Counted from the first letter of the stretch, positions 27,097 to 34,974 are shown. The stretch is DNA of 39,084 nt from Prevotellaceae bacterium (GCA_019420585.1 JAHZGX010000031.1:1-39084), one strand, 5' to 3'. Notes: a model not told the origin generated them from the letters alone. A program made the numbers and translations.

Positions 27097-28595
27097 CTTA
27101 TTTTTTCATTTATGATATTGTCTATGTCCACCGTCACATCCCTGTTATTTGTCCAATCAAAGAGAGTGGACTTCTGCAATCCGAAATAGTCAGTCCAGAA
27201 AGTCCGCAACTGGTAAATGTACTGCGACCTGGCCGAGGTCATCTCGTTCTGAGCCGTGTTGAGGTCGGTCACGGTAACTGTACCCGCCTCGTAACGCTTG
27301 CGCATGATGTCATACCGTTCCTCGGCAATCTCCTGCGCACGCTGGGCATCCCGACACTGGGCAGGCTGTGCATTGAACTGCATCACCCTCTTGCGCAACT
27401 CCTGCACATAGTCCTGATGAGCCTGCTCCTGCTGGGTCTTCACCACCTCCATCTGTGCCTGAGCCATGCGCACGCGCCCTTTGCCCAATCCCCAGTCAAA
27501 GATGGGCAGCCGCAGGGTGAGCCCCACCACCTCATTGTCCCGCAAGTGGCTGTAGGCACCCAGGAAGTCCCTGTCACTCTGCATAAACCCTAACTCTCCG
27601 CTCAGTGTCACCTGCAGTCCACGGCTGGCCTTGGCCTGCGCCAGACTCCTGCTGGCATTGAGCATCTTAAGCCGCTGTTCACGCGTATGGGAAGAATTGT
27701 TGATAGCCTTCTGCAGCACCTCGTCCACGCCCACCACCAAGTCGGGCACGTTACCCGGAGGCAGCAGACTGGCATTCTCATAGTCCGTGACACGCAAATA
27801 CGAAAAGAGGTTGTACATGGCATCATCCAAAACGATACGCCCATTGTTGACCGACACCCTGGCATTCAGCAGCGAGAGTTCCATCTGCAGCACCTCGCTC
27901 TTGGTGGTCGTGCCCAGTTCCAGACGTTTCTGCGCCAAGGCATAAAGTCGCTCACGCTCGGCCTGCGTAGCCTGGTTCTGGCGGAAATCCGACTGAGCGG
28001 AGAGTACGTTGAAGAAGAGCGTGGTCACTCTCAGGGCCACGTCCTGCATGGCGCACAGATAAGTCTTCTGCGCAATCTCATACTCCAGAGGAGCAGTCTT
28101 CTTGTCCCACTTCAGGCTGTTGAACGAACGCAGGGGCTGAGTGTAACTGATGCGCAGGGGCTGGGAATTGTAAGTGTGCTCCTTGTAAGAGAACTGGTCA
28201 AGCCGATAGAGATATGACTGCAAGGAGACCGTACCACCCGTGGCGGCTATCTGCTGGTCCACCGAGAGGGTAAGGCTGTTGCTCAACGTATTGTTGGTCA
28301 CATAGGCCAGGCGCCCGTCTTCATAGTTGCGCGCCTCCACCAGCGAGCGGTTGAAATTCATCAGCCCCCCGCTCAGATTGACCGAAGGCAGCAGTTCTGC
28401 CTTGAAAGAACGATACGTCCAGTAACTGGCCAGGAAGGAGAACCTGGCCACCTTGGCATCCAGAGAATTTTCCTGCGCTATCAGAATGGCATCATGCAGG
28501 GAGAGTTGGCGGGCATTTGCTTCTGTGGACAAGACTGTGCCCACCAGCCATATTCCCGCGGAAACCATCCCGTGCAAAGTTGTTCTTATCCTCAT
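27093..28595 (-). CDS. TolC-like outer membrane efflux protein
   Basis: A 500-residue outer-membrane channel protein. A signal peptide ends near residue 29 (STEANA before RQLS). The mature part has the two long helical repeats of the OEP family: the first around LSLHDAILIAQENSLDAKVA and LGTTTKSEVLQMELSLLNAR, the second around AKASRGLQVTLSGELGFM and YEAGTVTVTDLNTAQNEM. Beta-strand segments such as LSNSLTLSVDQQIAATGG lie between. It overlaps the signal peptidase stop upstream and the adaptor start downstream, each by 4 nt. Having the channel first in the pump set, directly after a signal peptidase and a small secreted peptide, points to a dedicated export route. The cargo is not shown by sequence. 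Confidence 0.95.
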   Translation of the reverse strand: MRIRTTLHGMVSAGIWLVGTVLSTEANARQLSLHDAILIAQENSLDAKVARFSFLASYWTYRSFKAELLPSVNLSGGLMNFNRSLVEARNYEDGRLAYVTNNTLSNSLTLSVDQQIAATGGTVSLQSYLYRLDQFSYKEHTYNSQPLRISYTQPLRSFNSLKWDKKTAPLEYEIAQKTYLCAMQDVALRVTTLFFNVLSAQSDFRQNQATQAERERLYALAQKRLELGTTTKSEVLQMELSLLNARVSVNNGRIVLDDAMYNLFSYLRVTDYENASLLPPGNVPDLVVGVDEVLQKAINNSSHTREQRLKMLNASRSLAQAKASRGLQVTLSGELGFMQSDRDFLGAYSHLRDNEVVGLTLRLPIFDWGLGKGRVRMAQAQMEVVKTQQEQAHQDYVQELRKRVMQFNAQPAQCRDAQRAQEIAEERYDIMRKRYEAGTVTVTDLNTAQNEMTSARSQYIYQLRTFWTDYFGLQKSTLFDWTNNRDVTVDIDNIINEKIR

Positions 28596-29257
28596 TTCAT
28601 TGGTTTCATTAGGTTATGAAACATTCTGCTCCACCGGAATTTCCGGAAAGGCTTTCCGTCACTATCCCAGGAGAACACGACAAACATGGCCCTGCCTATG
28701 ACACGGTGGCCGGGCACAAGACCAAAGGAGCGGCTGTCGGTGGAGTTGTCCCGATTGTCACCCAACACATAATAATAAGTCTCACCCGCGTCATACACCA
28801 CACGGTCAATGCGCTTTATCAGCGTTTCCCCGCCATCGTCCTGCATCTGAAACAGGATGATGTCACCCGGCCTATAAGCCCTGAGGAACCGGGAACTCCT
28901 GTGCAGCCCCCAGTCCCTTTGGGCATCCCGCTCCCTGAGCAGCTTTATCCAGGTGAATATGTTCACGATGGGAATGTCGGCAAAACGGCGCGGAAGCAGA
29001 GTGCCTCCGCTCAACTTATCCACCAGGAAGACTTCCGTAGGCCGGATTGTGGGCATCATGCTGGGAGTGTCCACCAGATAAAACTCTGCCACGAACATGC
29101 GCGCCAGCACGATGGCCAGCACGCACAGGAATACCTTTCCTGTACTTCCCACGCAGCCCGCCAGCGTACGCCTGTTTATCCTTGACTTCCCACTCATTGC
29201 ATGAAAACCCTCCGGCGGCTCCACCTTGTCAAAATCTGTCCTGGCAGACAACTCCAT
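28592..29257 (-). CDS. Type I signal peptidase (S26), probably dedicated to the adjacent peptide
   Basis: A 221-residue inner-membrane peptidase that removes signal peptides on the outer face of the membrane. One transmembrane segment lies at about 40-60. Catalytic Ser66 is in VDTPSMMPTI and the general base Lys148 is in ETLIKRI. Box E is GDNRDNSTDSRSFGLVP. Between these, the Ser box is followed by a roughly 50-residue insert before RPGDIILF. The ATG at 29257 overlaps the stop of the small peptide gene in TGATG, and the 3' end overlaps the TolC-like gene in ATGA. This coupling to a secreted peptide is why I think it is a specialised enzyme rather than the housekeeping LepB. A TTG at 29266 is a weaker alternative start. 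Confidence 0.93.
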   Translation of the reverse strand: MELSARTDFDKVEPPEGFHAMSGKSRINRRTLAGCVGSTGKVFLCVLAIVLARMFVAEFYLVDTPSMMPTIRPTEVFLVDKLSGGTLLPRRFADIPIVNIFTWIKLLRERDAQRDWGLHRSSRFLRAYRPGDIILFQMQDDGGETLIKRIDRVVYDAGETYYYVLGDNRDNSTDSRSFGLVPGHRVIGRAMFVVFSWDSDGKPFRKFRWSRMFHNLMKPMK

Positions 29258-29556
29258 CACTTGCAATTCTTACCACACGTGCATGTGGTTGCATTCTCTG
29301 TGTCACAAGGATTGGCAGGACCGTTCTGCATACATACCTGATAACTGTTCTTGCGTTTCCCCATCTTGCGACACTTTATTGGATAGGACCAACGCAGGTT
29401 GACGGGTTCCTCATCTGCGATGGTACCGGCCGATGTGACAGCACTGGCCTGAGAATGACTCACTGCACCTGCATCAGAATGCGTGAAGTTCAGCACGACA
29501 AGACCTGCAACAGCAAGGCCTGCCAAGAAAATCCTACTTTTCTTCATAATACTCAT
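29257..29556 (-). CDS. Small secreted cysteine-rich peptide precursor (peptide 1, NVEALA-like context)
   Basis: A 99-residue precursor. Residues 5-31 form a signal peptide with core LAGLAVAGLVVLNFT, which is nearly the same in the other small gene at 38584-38892, also at DNA level. A small-residue stretch (AGAVSHSQASAVTSAG) follows, suitable for signal peptidase cleavage. The mature part is basic, with six Cys (62, 75, 84, 92, 94, 98) ending in TCTCGKNCK, an even number that would allow three disulphides. It lacks an exact NVEALA motif but resembles that class of small Bacteroidales peptides in size, leader and neighbours. The gene lies 9 nt after the MauE-like stop and overlaps the signal peptidase start by 1 nt. 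The ATG at 29547 is an alternative start. Function unknown: a signal, toxin or ligand are all possible. Confidence 0.82.
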   Translation of the reverse strand: MSIMKKSRIFLAGLAVAGLVVLNFTHSDAGAVSHSQASAVTSAGTIADEEPVNLRWSYPIKCRKMGKRKNSYQVCMQNGPANPCDTENATTCTCGKNCK

Positions 29557-29565
29557 AGTTTTGGG

Positions 29566-30060
29566 TTAAACATCTGTTTTCTGTTTACAACACAATATCG
29601 GCAAGAGCAAGGGAAGCAGCGACATAGCCAGCAGCACCGTGTTCTTGTAGAATGATTCTGCGGGAGTCAGATGAACCACCTCACCGAAGCAGCCGCAGGA
29701 CTCTATCTGCCCGTACCTGTCGGTATAGTTCAGAAAGGTGATATATGTGAAATAGGCCATCACCACGGGGAAGAGCCATCTGGTATAATCCCGCAGTGCG
29801 GGGATGAATGCAGACAACCCCAGCAGCAACTCAAACGTGCAGACAAGCACGGCAAGCAACATTCCATGACCCTGCAAGATTCCGTAACCGAGATACTCAC
29901 AGAACTGATCCACCGTCAGCGCAAATGTGCGGATGCCTATCCATTTGAACACGCTGGAGAAAATGAAGACCGTTCCGAGCAACCATCCCGAAACTCTTGC
30001 AAGACGCTCACACGCTGTGCCTCTGCCCATGCCTTTCCTTTCTGCTTTCATCTTATCCAT
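29566..30060 (-). CDS. MauE/DoxX-like membrane redox protein
   Basis: A 164-residue inner-membrane protein with four hydrophobic segments (about 23-42, 62-84, 94-112, 140-158). The loop before the last segment contains SCGCFGEVVHLTPAESFYKN, with Cys122 and Cys124, a hallmark of MauE-like proteins in this phylum. MauE relatives are thought to help disulphide formation or electron transfer across the membrane. The gene just upstream encodes a lipoprotein with a CSSC thioredoxin-type motif, and the gene just downstream encodes the six-Cys peptide. A role in forming or shuffling the peptide's disulphides is therefore a reasonable inference. Spacing is 12 nt upstream and 9 nt downstream. The later Met at residue 4 could also be the start. 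Confidence 0.85.
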   Translation of the reverse strand: MDKMKAERKGMGRGTACERLARVSGWLLGTVFIFSSVFKWIGIRTFALTVDQFCEYLGYGILQGHGMLLAVLVCTFELLLGLSAFIPALRDYTRWLFPVVMAYFTYITFLNYTDRYGQIESCGCFGEVVHLTPAESFYKNTVLLAMSLLPLLLPILCCKQKTDV

Positions 30061-30072
30061 TGTACTTCAGTC

Positions 30073-30618
30073 TTATTTCTCCGGAGTAATTGCTCTTCTG
30101 ACTTCTTCTGTCATATCCCTCTTGGTCGGGTCACCCACCAGCAGCACCTTGCCATCCTTGTCCATCAGGAAGGAATGAAGGACACGCAAGGAATCCACCA
30201 GCGGGTTCTTCTCTGGGAACACGCCGGCCGTATCCACATACATGCAAGGTCGGTACTGCACATAGTAAAGCACCTGCCGTATGAGACTTACCGTGGACGT
30301 GTCTCCCGGTACAATAAGGCACAGACGGCAGGAGTCACTGATCTCGCCCAGTTGTTCATCGGATATCTGCCACACGGAAAGGTGGGTGGCCAGGCAAGAC
30401 GAGCAAGTGACGGAATCGGTATAGCACACATAGGTATATGGAGTATGCTCGCGCCACAGTGAATCTCCGCTCACAAACGCCATGCGGTCAAAAGAAACGT
30501 CCACCGTGGAGGAGAGGAACTTGTCATAGAGCAAGTCCTTCTCCTCGTTGTTCCTGCCGCATGAGAGGAGGCAGGCCAAGCCCATCAAGGCCGGGATTAC
30601 CGTACTTGGGAATTTCAT
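30073..30618 (-). CDS. Lipoprotein with thioredoxin-like CxxC motif
   Basis: A 181-residue protein. The lipobox is LACLLSC with Cys20, followed by GRNNEEKD, an acidic stretch near the lipidated Cys of the kind linked to surface export in Bacteroidetes (inference). The segment YVCYTDSVTCSSCLATHL (residues 63-80) places a CxxC (Cys72, Cys75) after a beta strand, as in thioredoxin-fold proteins. LHSFLMDKDGKVLLVGDP near 147-164 resembles the late strand-hairpin of TlpA-type redoxins. I read it as a periplasmic or surface thiol oxidoreductase partnering the MauE-like protein. The overall fold is inferred from these two segments only. It lies 9 nt after a beta-propeller gene in the same direction. 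Confidence 0.75.
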   Translation of the reverse strand: MKFPSTVIPALMGLACLLSCGRNNEEKDLLYDKFLSSTVDVSFDRMAFVSGDSLWREHTPYTYVCYTDSVTCSSCLATHLSVWQISDEQLGEISDSCRLCLIVPGDTSTVSLIRQVLYYVQYRPCMYVDTAGVFPEKNPLVDSLRVLHSFLMDKDGKVLLVGDPTKRDMTEEVRRAITPEK

Positions 30619-30627
30619 GCTGCACGT

Positions 30628-31719
30628 TTATTTGTTAATCAGGAAGTAGACGCCCGGATTGTTTCCCCGGTTGCAGTCCTTATTCCTCACCAGTTCATCC
30701 TTGATATCCTCGCTGCCGACCAATGTGGCCATCATGCCGGGCATACTATACATAATGGGATACCGACAGATGTCCAGCCGGGAGTCAATCTTGTTGCTGG
30801 TGGGATAAGCAAAGGACTTGCCAGTCTTCCTGTCCAGCACCGACTCGTGTTCCTCGTCGTCGTCATAGAACCCGATCCAGGTATATCGCTCGTTCTCCGT
30901 GCACATGTATATACAGCACCTGTGGGTGGCTTCCATCTCCAGCATGTTGTCTTTGGTCACCTGCTTGCGGTCTACACCCTTGCTTCCGAAATCCACTTTG
31001 TAACGTATGCTCAGTGAGTCATTCTCGTCCAGTGTGTAGACGGTGTCGTCCATATATCTGAAGAAAGCGATGGTGCCGTCCAGCATCTTCTGCAACGGGA
31101 ACCAGAAGATTACGACGGGTTCACCCTTCCTGTTCACCAGGTACTCATGCGTCACATGCATGTCCTTGTCCGTCACAATGAGGTTTCCGCGTCCTTCGTC
31201 ATAGCATACAAAGTAGTACTTGCCATCCTTGCATTCCATCTTGTCGGCGTTGAAACTCAGGCTTTTCTTACTGATGAAATTTCCTTGGTAATCATACGTC
31301 AGTATATCCTGCCTTGCTGTCATGAGGGACACAGTGCCCCTCTGAGAGTCCACCGAGAAGTCGTTGATGTCCACATACTCGCCGGGGTCGTTGCCAGTCC
31401 GGCCTATGCTGTTGATGAACTTGCCCGTGTTCGCATTGAACACAAAGATGCGCATCGCAAGCCTGTTGTCCATAATGAAGAGCAGAGAATCTGCCATGGC
31501 CAATTTCTCAATAGTACCTATCCTAGACTGTTCCGTCTCCTCCAGCCCGAGGATATAGCGGTCACTGAACAGGGACTGGATGTCAAACGTGTCTTTCATG
31601 TTGGACTCCGTACACTCCCAGTTCACATTGACAGGCATCTGGCCTTCTTTCTGTCCGCAAGACACCAGTACGGACAGCAGCCCAATCTGCATGCATAACA
31701 ATAGATTCTTTGCCTTCAT
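30628..31719 (-). CDS. 6-bladed beta-propeller lipoprotein (copy A)
   Basis: A 363-residue lipoprotein (lipobox LSVLVSC, Cys21) of the 6-bladed propeller class (DUF5128-like). Typical blocks are DRYILGLEETEQSRIG near 50-65, the class signature GRTGNDPGEYVDINDFSVD near 105-123 and repeated blade strands (DGKYYFVCYD, DGTIAFFRYMDDTVYTLDEN). The end reads KDELVRNKDCNRGNNPGVYF plus LINK. It is a close paralogue of the gene at 33507-34598, which has the same length. The DNA of both ends, and about 15 nt upstream of the ATG, is also similar, so this is a duplication within the locus. No enzymatic residues are evident. Propeller lipoproteins may bind ligands or scaffold complexes; the ligand is unknown. 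Confidence 0.9.
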   Translation of the reverse strand: MKAKNLLLCMQIGLLSVLVSCGQKEGQMPVNVNWECTESNMKDTFDIQSLFSDRYILGLEETEQSRIGTIEKLAMADSLLFIMDNRLAMRIFVFNANTGKFINSIGRTGNDPGEYVDINDFSVDSQRGTVSLMTARQDILTYDYQGNFISKKSLSFNADKMECKDGKYYFVCYDEGRGNLIVTDKDMHVTHEYLVNRKGEPVVIFWFPLQKMLDGTIAFFRYMDDTVYTLDENDSLSIRYKVDFGSKGVDRKQVTKDNMLEMEATHRCCIYMCTENERYTWIGFYDDDEEHESVLDRKTGKSFAYPTSNKIDSRLDICRYPIMYSMPGMMATLVGSEDIKDELVRNKDCNRGNNPGVYFLINK

Positions 31720-31782
31720 AATAACAATCTTTTGAATTTTTTATCTCATACTATTAAAGAATAGGTCATGCCCTATGGCAGT

Positions 31783-32196
31783 TCACTTCTTCTGATCCAC
31801 AATGCGTCCCCTCATGGTCAGCACAAGTGGTGAAGAAGGAAAGTTTCCATACACTTCCACCTCACGAATAAAGGCTCCCGTATCCACTTCCTCGGGATGA
31901 AGAATAGCGCGTACAGGAAAATACTTGCCGCTCTTGGCTGTCATGGACTTGTCGTATTTCATCTCCATGCAGTCACATGAAGGCTTGATGCTGTCTATGC
32001 GCAACTCTGCATTTCCTGTATTCTGCAGCAGCCACTCAGCCGCAGACAACATATTGGAGTTCTTATCCACAATACCCACATTTGCCTCTGTCACCCCTCC
32101 TATGATTTCCACATTAGTCTGGCTGTCAGTCTTTCTGTCACATCCGCTCATCGCACACAGCAAAAAAGCGATTAGCATCATTGTTCTTACTTTCAT
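31783..32196 (-). CDS. DUF1573 lipoprotein
   Basis: A 137-residue lipoprotein (lipobox CAMSGC, Cys19). It has the short Ig-like DUF1573 pattern: EWLLQNTGNAELRIDSIKPSCDCMEM, where SCDC is the typical Cys pair after the second strand, then a variable loop and VEVYGNFPSSPLVLTMRGRI. Such proteins are very common in Bacteroidales and often accompany propeller lipoproteins or redox proteins. Their function is not established. The gene lies 37 nt after one propeller gene and 63 nt before another, in the same direction, so it is part of the same train. Confidence 0.88.
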   Translation of the reverse strand: MKVRTMMLIAFLLCAMSGCDRKTDSQTNVEIIGGVTEANVGIVDKNSNMLSAAEWLLQNTGNAELRIDSIKPSCDCMEMKYDKSMTAKSGKYFPVRAILHPEEVDTGAFIREVEVYGNFPSSPLVLTMRGRIVDQKK

Positions 32197-32233
32197 TGTA
32201 TATATTTATAGTTTAATTTATGTCATTTCCCAT

Positions 32234-33505
32234 TTAGAATTTCACCAGGTGCTCCAACATCAGCACAGGGTTGTCATCGAGTTGAACGTTCATCAAAAGA
32301 CGTTTCTCCTCAGCCGTCATGGTGTGTACGGAAGGTAAATCCATACGAATATCCGTCAGAATGGTACCTGGATTCAGAACCCTTATGAGGGTAGAATCAT
32401 CATACACGCCATTGAGGCCATTCATAGACATAAAGTCGCCGAAACGCGTCATCCCCACCGGCATACCCATAAATTTCTGATGTCCTGTTTTTCTACTGCA
32501 TATAATGTTGGCAACACTATTGTCTGTGTTGGGCATGTCTATGTGGAGGACAACATAGTTCGATGTCACAAAGAAGTTATAGGCATGCGTCAAATTCTGA
32601 TTACGTTTACAATAGAGTCTATCCGTCATATTCGCCAGTTCTTCACATGAAAACCGTGGAGAGCCGTCGGCAGTCATAACGAGCAAGGGGAACTTGCATG
32701 TGCTGTTTATTTCCCACAGCGTGTCACAGACCAAATCATTGAAATAGGCTTTGTCCCTGTACTGCTGCATAATTCCTTCATAATTGAACCCATCCCTTAT
32801 CTTTTCTGACACCGGGAAATCAACCCTCACAGGTGCCTGTTGCCTGTCAGTGAACACTAGCCTTGACAAATCTAGGATGTCAGAACCTGTATTATAAGCA
32901 GTTCCCGTCATACACAATATCCCGTCTCCTATAAAAGCCATGTCTGTATAGAGGAAATACAACGGTGTCACCTTCTGAAGTTTACCTTCCAAGTCATAAC
33001 TGAGCAGTCTCCTGCCTGTCAAGTCCAGCATCACCACATATCGGTTCTCGCTGTCATAGGCTATGTTCCAGGCATCCAGGTGTTCGTTGCCGGCATGTCC
33101 CTTGTTGCCCAACTTGCAACGGAACCTTCCGTCTTCCTCAAAGAGAAACACGTTGGCATTGTCCCTGTCCAAGATGCAATAACAACCGGGGCACTTGATT
33201 ATCTTGGTTATTTGCCCTATCAGACACTCCTCCTTTGTTTCCAAAGGAACGAATGTATAAGATGAAAACACCGTATCCAGGCAGGTCTCGGTCATCTCCT
33301 GAGGCAAATCCACATGCAGGCATGCCTCATTCTCCACCGTTTCAAATGGTTTTACGCTGTCCGCAGTAATGACTATGTGCTGCGGACATTCCTCATCGAA
33401 GGAATTATCGGTGAGGGGATGCAGGTCATTCCTGCGCCCCTTCTCCGCACAGCCGGCCATCAAGACTGCTGCCAGCAAGGGTACAAATACTTTTTGTATC
33501 TTCAT
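32234..33505 (-). CDS. 6-bladed beta-propeller lipoprotein (divergent member)
   Basis: A 423-residue lipoprotein (lipobox AVLMAGC, Cys19) with a longer N-terminal linker than copies A and B. Propeller blocks are FSSYTFVPLETKEECLIGQITKI, the degenerate class signature GNKGHAGNEHLDAWNIAYD and YRDKAYFNDLVCDTLWEI. The C-terminus, DDNPVLMLEHLVKF, matches the NP-hydrophobic ending of the class. Only 1 nt separates its ATG from the stop of copy B, so the two are translated as a pair. It carries several Cys in the mature part. No catalytic motif is seen. Confidence 0.88.
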   Translation of the reverse strand: MKIQKVFVPLLAAVLMAGCAEKGRRNDLHPLTDNSFDEECPQHIVITADSVKPFETVENEACLHVDLPQEMTETCLDTVFSSYTFVPLETKEECLIGQITKIIKCPGCYCILDRDNANVFLFEEDGRFRCKLGNKGHAGNEHLDAWNIAYDSENRYVVMLDLTGRRLLSYDLEGKLQKVTPLYFLYTDMAFIGDGILCMTGTAYNTGSDILDLSRLVFTDRQQAPVRVDFPVSEKIRDGFNYEGIMQQYRDKAYFNDLVCDTLWEINSTCKFPLLVMTADGSPRFSCEELANMTDRLYCKRNQNLTHAYNFFVTSNYVVLHIDMPNTDNSVANIICSRKTGHQKFMGMPVGMTRFGDFMSMNGLNGVYDDSTLIRVLNPGTILTDIRMDLPSVHTMTAEEKRLLMNVQLDDNPVLMLEHLVKF

Positions 33506-33506
33506 C

Positions 33507-34598
33507 CTATTTGTTGATTAAGAAGTAGATACCCGGATTGCTTCCCCGGTTGCAATCCTTGTTCCTCACCAGTTCATCCTTGATGTTCTCTCCATCAAGT
33601 ATCATTGCCATGCTTCCCCGATAACCGTATTCCACCGTCAGGTCATAATTGCCCAATACGGAATCAACCATGTGATCTAAAGGGAAAGTGAGAATCTTGC
33701 CCGTTGACTTGTCCAATATCGACTCATGGGCATCATCATGGTCGTAAAACATAATCCAAGCATATTTGTCATTCTCCGTATAGTATACCAGGTCGCATCG
33801 ACTAACCTTCACCGTCTCGCCCCAATTTTCTTTGGTCAACTTACTATAATCCAGTCTGTCACTTCCGAAATCTATCTGGCAATGGACGGACAGTTCGTTG
33901 TTTTCGTCCACGGTATAGATATTGTCATCCAAAAAACGGGAAAAGACGATGGTGCCGTCTGAGAGTTTCTGCAGCGGATGTGTCTGTATCACCACAGGCA
34001 CGTCGGGTTTGTTCACAAAGTAACTGGCCAGTTCGTGCATATCGCCGTCCGTGATAATCAGGTTCCCGCGGCCATAGTCATAACAGCAGAAATAATACTT
34101 GCCATCCTTGCACTCTATTTTGTCGGCATAGAAACTCAGTTCCTTCTGGTACTTGAACTTGCCTGCATAGTCATACACGCACACTCTCTTACGCCCGCAC
34201 AGCAATGATACCGTGCCTGCCTGCAAGTCCACCGAGAAGTCGTTGATGTCCACATATTCGCCCGGGCCTTTCCCTGTACGGCCTATGCTGTTGATGTACT
34301 TCCCCGTATTCTTGTTGAAAACAAATGCCCGCATGGCAAGTCTGTTATCTAGGACAAAAATCAGGGAGTCACTCATCACCACCTTTGCAACAGACCCAAT
34401 CCTGAACTGTTCCGTCTCCTCCAGGGCAAGGATATAGCGGTCGCTGAACAGGGACTGGATGTCAAATGTACTCTTCATGTCGGACTCCGCACAATCCCAA
34501 GTCTTGCTGATGGGAATCTGGCCTTCTTTCTGTCCGCAAGACACCAGCACGAACAGCAGCACAACCTGCATGCATAACAATAGATTCTTTGCCTTCAT
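33507..34598 (-). CDS. 6-bladed beta-propeller lipoprotein (copy B)
   Basis: A 363-residue lipoprotein, paralogue of the gene at 30628-31719 and of equal length. The ATG at 34598 (MKAKNLLLCMQ) is chosen because the paralogue starts at the same point and the lipobox LFVLVSC follows at the right distance; an upstream in-frame ATG at 34676 would bury the signal peptide. Shared blocks: DRYILALEETEQFRIG, GRTGKGPGEYVDINDFSVD and the ending IKDELVRNKDCNRGSNPGIYF. Central blades differ more than the ends. It is the first gene after a promoter at 34943-34974 and a leader of about 340 nt, and so probably heads the operon that runs to the RND permeases. Confidence 0.9.
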   Translation of the reverse strand: MKAKNLLLCMQVVLLFVLVSCGQKEGQIPISKTWDCAESDMKSTFDIQSLFSDRYILALEETEQFRIGSVAKVVMSDSLIFVLDNRLAMRAFVFNKNTGKYINSIGRTGKGPGEYVDINDFSVDLQAGTVSLLCGRKRVCVYDYAGKFKYQKELSFYADKIECKDGKYYFCCYDYGRGNLIITDGDMHELASYFVNKPDVPVVIQTHPLQKLSDGTIVFSRFLDDNIYTVDENNELSVHCQIDFGSDRLDYSKLTKENWGETVKVSRCDLVYYTENDKYAWIMFYDHDDAHESILDKSTGKILTFPLDHMVDSVLGNYDLTVEYGYRGSMAMILDGENIKDELVRNKDCNRGSNPGIYFLINK

Positions 34599-34936
34599 AA
34601 TAACAGTCTTTGTTTTTGGTTTCTTTATCATCATCTGTTTGCTTTTGAAAGAGGGAACGCACACAGATTCCTTCATGGGAACGGAACCTGCTGCCTACAT
34701 GCTGACATGAGCAGGATACGAAAACCCGAAAAACAGACAGGGGAAAGCGGATCTCCCTTGCCACTTGATCTCAGCAAACGGATTTCATGCACCCTGACAC
34801 TTGGCCGCCTATGACAAAATACCCCCATGCGGAATCGGGCTCTTGGCACTCGGCAAAGAACATGGTGCAAATAAAGATGGAAAAACGCGGTGCATCATTT
34901 ATCAGTCCTGTTTTTTGAGGTTTCTTGATTGATTCC
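34599..34936 (-). other. Long 5' leader of the peptide/propeller/exporter operon
   Basis: The 402 bp between copy B and the next gene upstream hold no recognisable gene. If transcription starts near 34936, about 340 nt precede the copy B ATG. On the minus strand one frame is open for about 60 codons and ends at about 34772. Its only ATG (34863) gives a 30-residue peptide with three Cys ending in SGCMKSVC; no ribosome binding site precedes it. A separate 29-codon ORF has an AGGA at suitable distance but unconvincing composition. A riboswitch was not recognised. Confidence 0.4.
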
Positions 34937-34942
34937 CCAGTG

Positions 34943-34974
34943 TAAAATTAGCACTTTTGCAATACATACCCAAA
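34943..34974 (-). promoter_or_regulatory. Promoter of the copy B-to-RND operon
   Basis: On the minus strand TTTG (34971-34974) is followed after 20 nt by TAATTTTA (34943-34950), one mismatch from TAnnTTTG. TGAGACAA (34990-34997) lies 15 nt upstream of the TTTG box. The promoter at 37344-37375 has the same element at nearly the same distance. Confidence 0.6.

Noticed and set aside
34740..34800. Possible TPP riboswitch: GGGTGC and GCTGAGA occur close together in the long leader.
   Set aside because: The second half of the THI element (CCTGATC and the GCGxAGGGA end) is missing, and the downstream genes have no link to thiamine.
34677..34870. Small minus-strand ORF before copy B.
   Set aside because: No signal peptide, unusual composition and no ribosome binding site; it lies in the untranslated leader.
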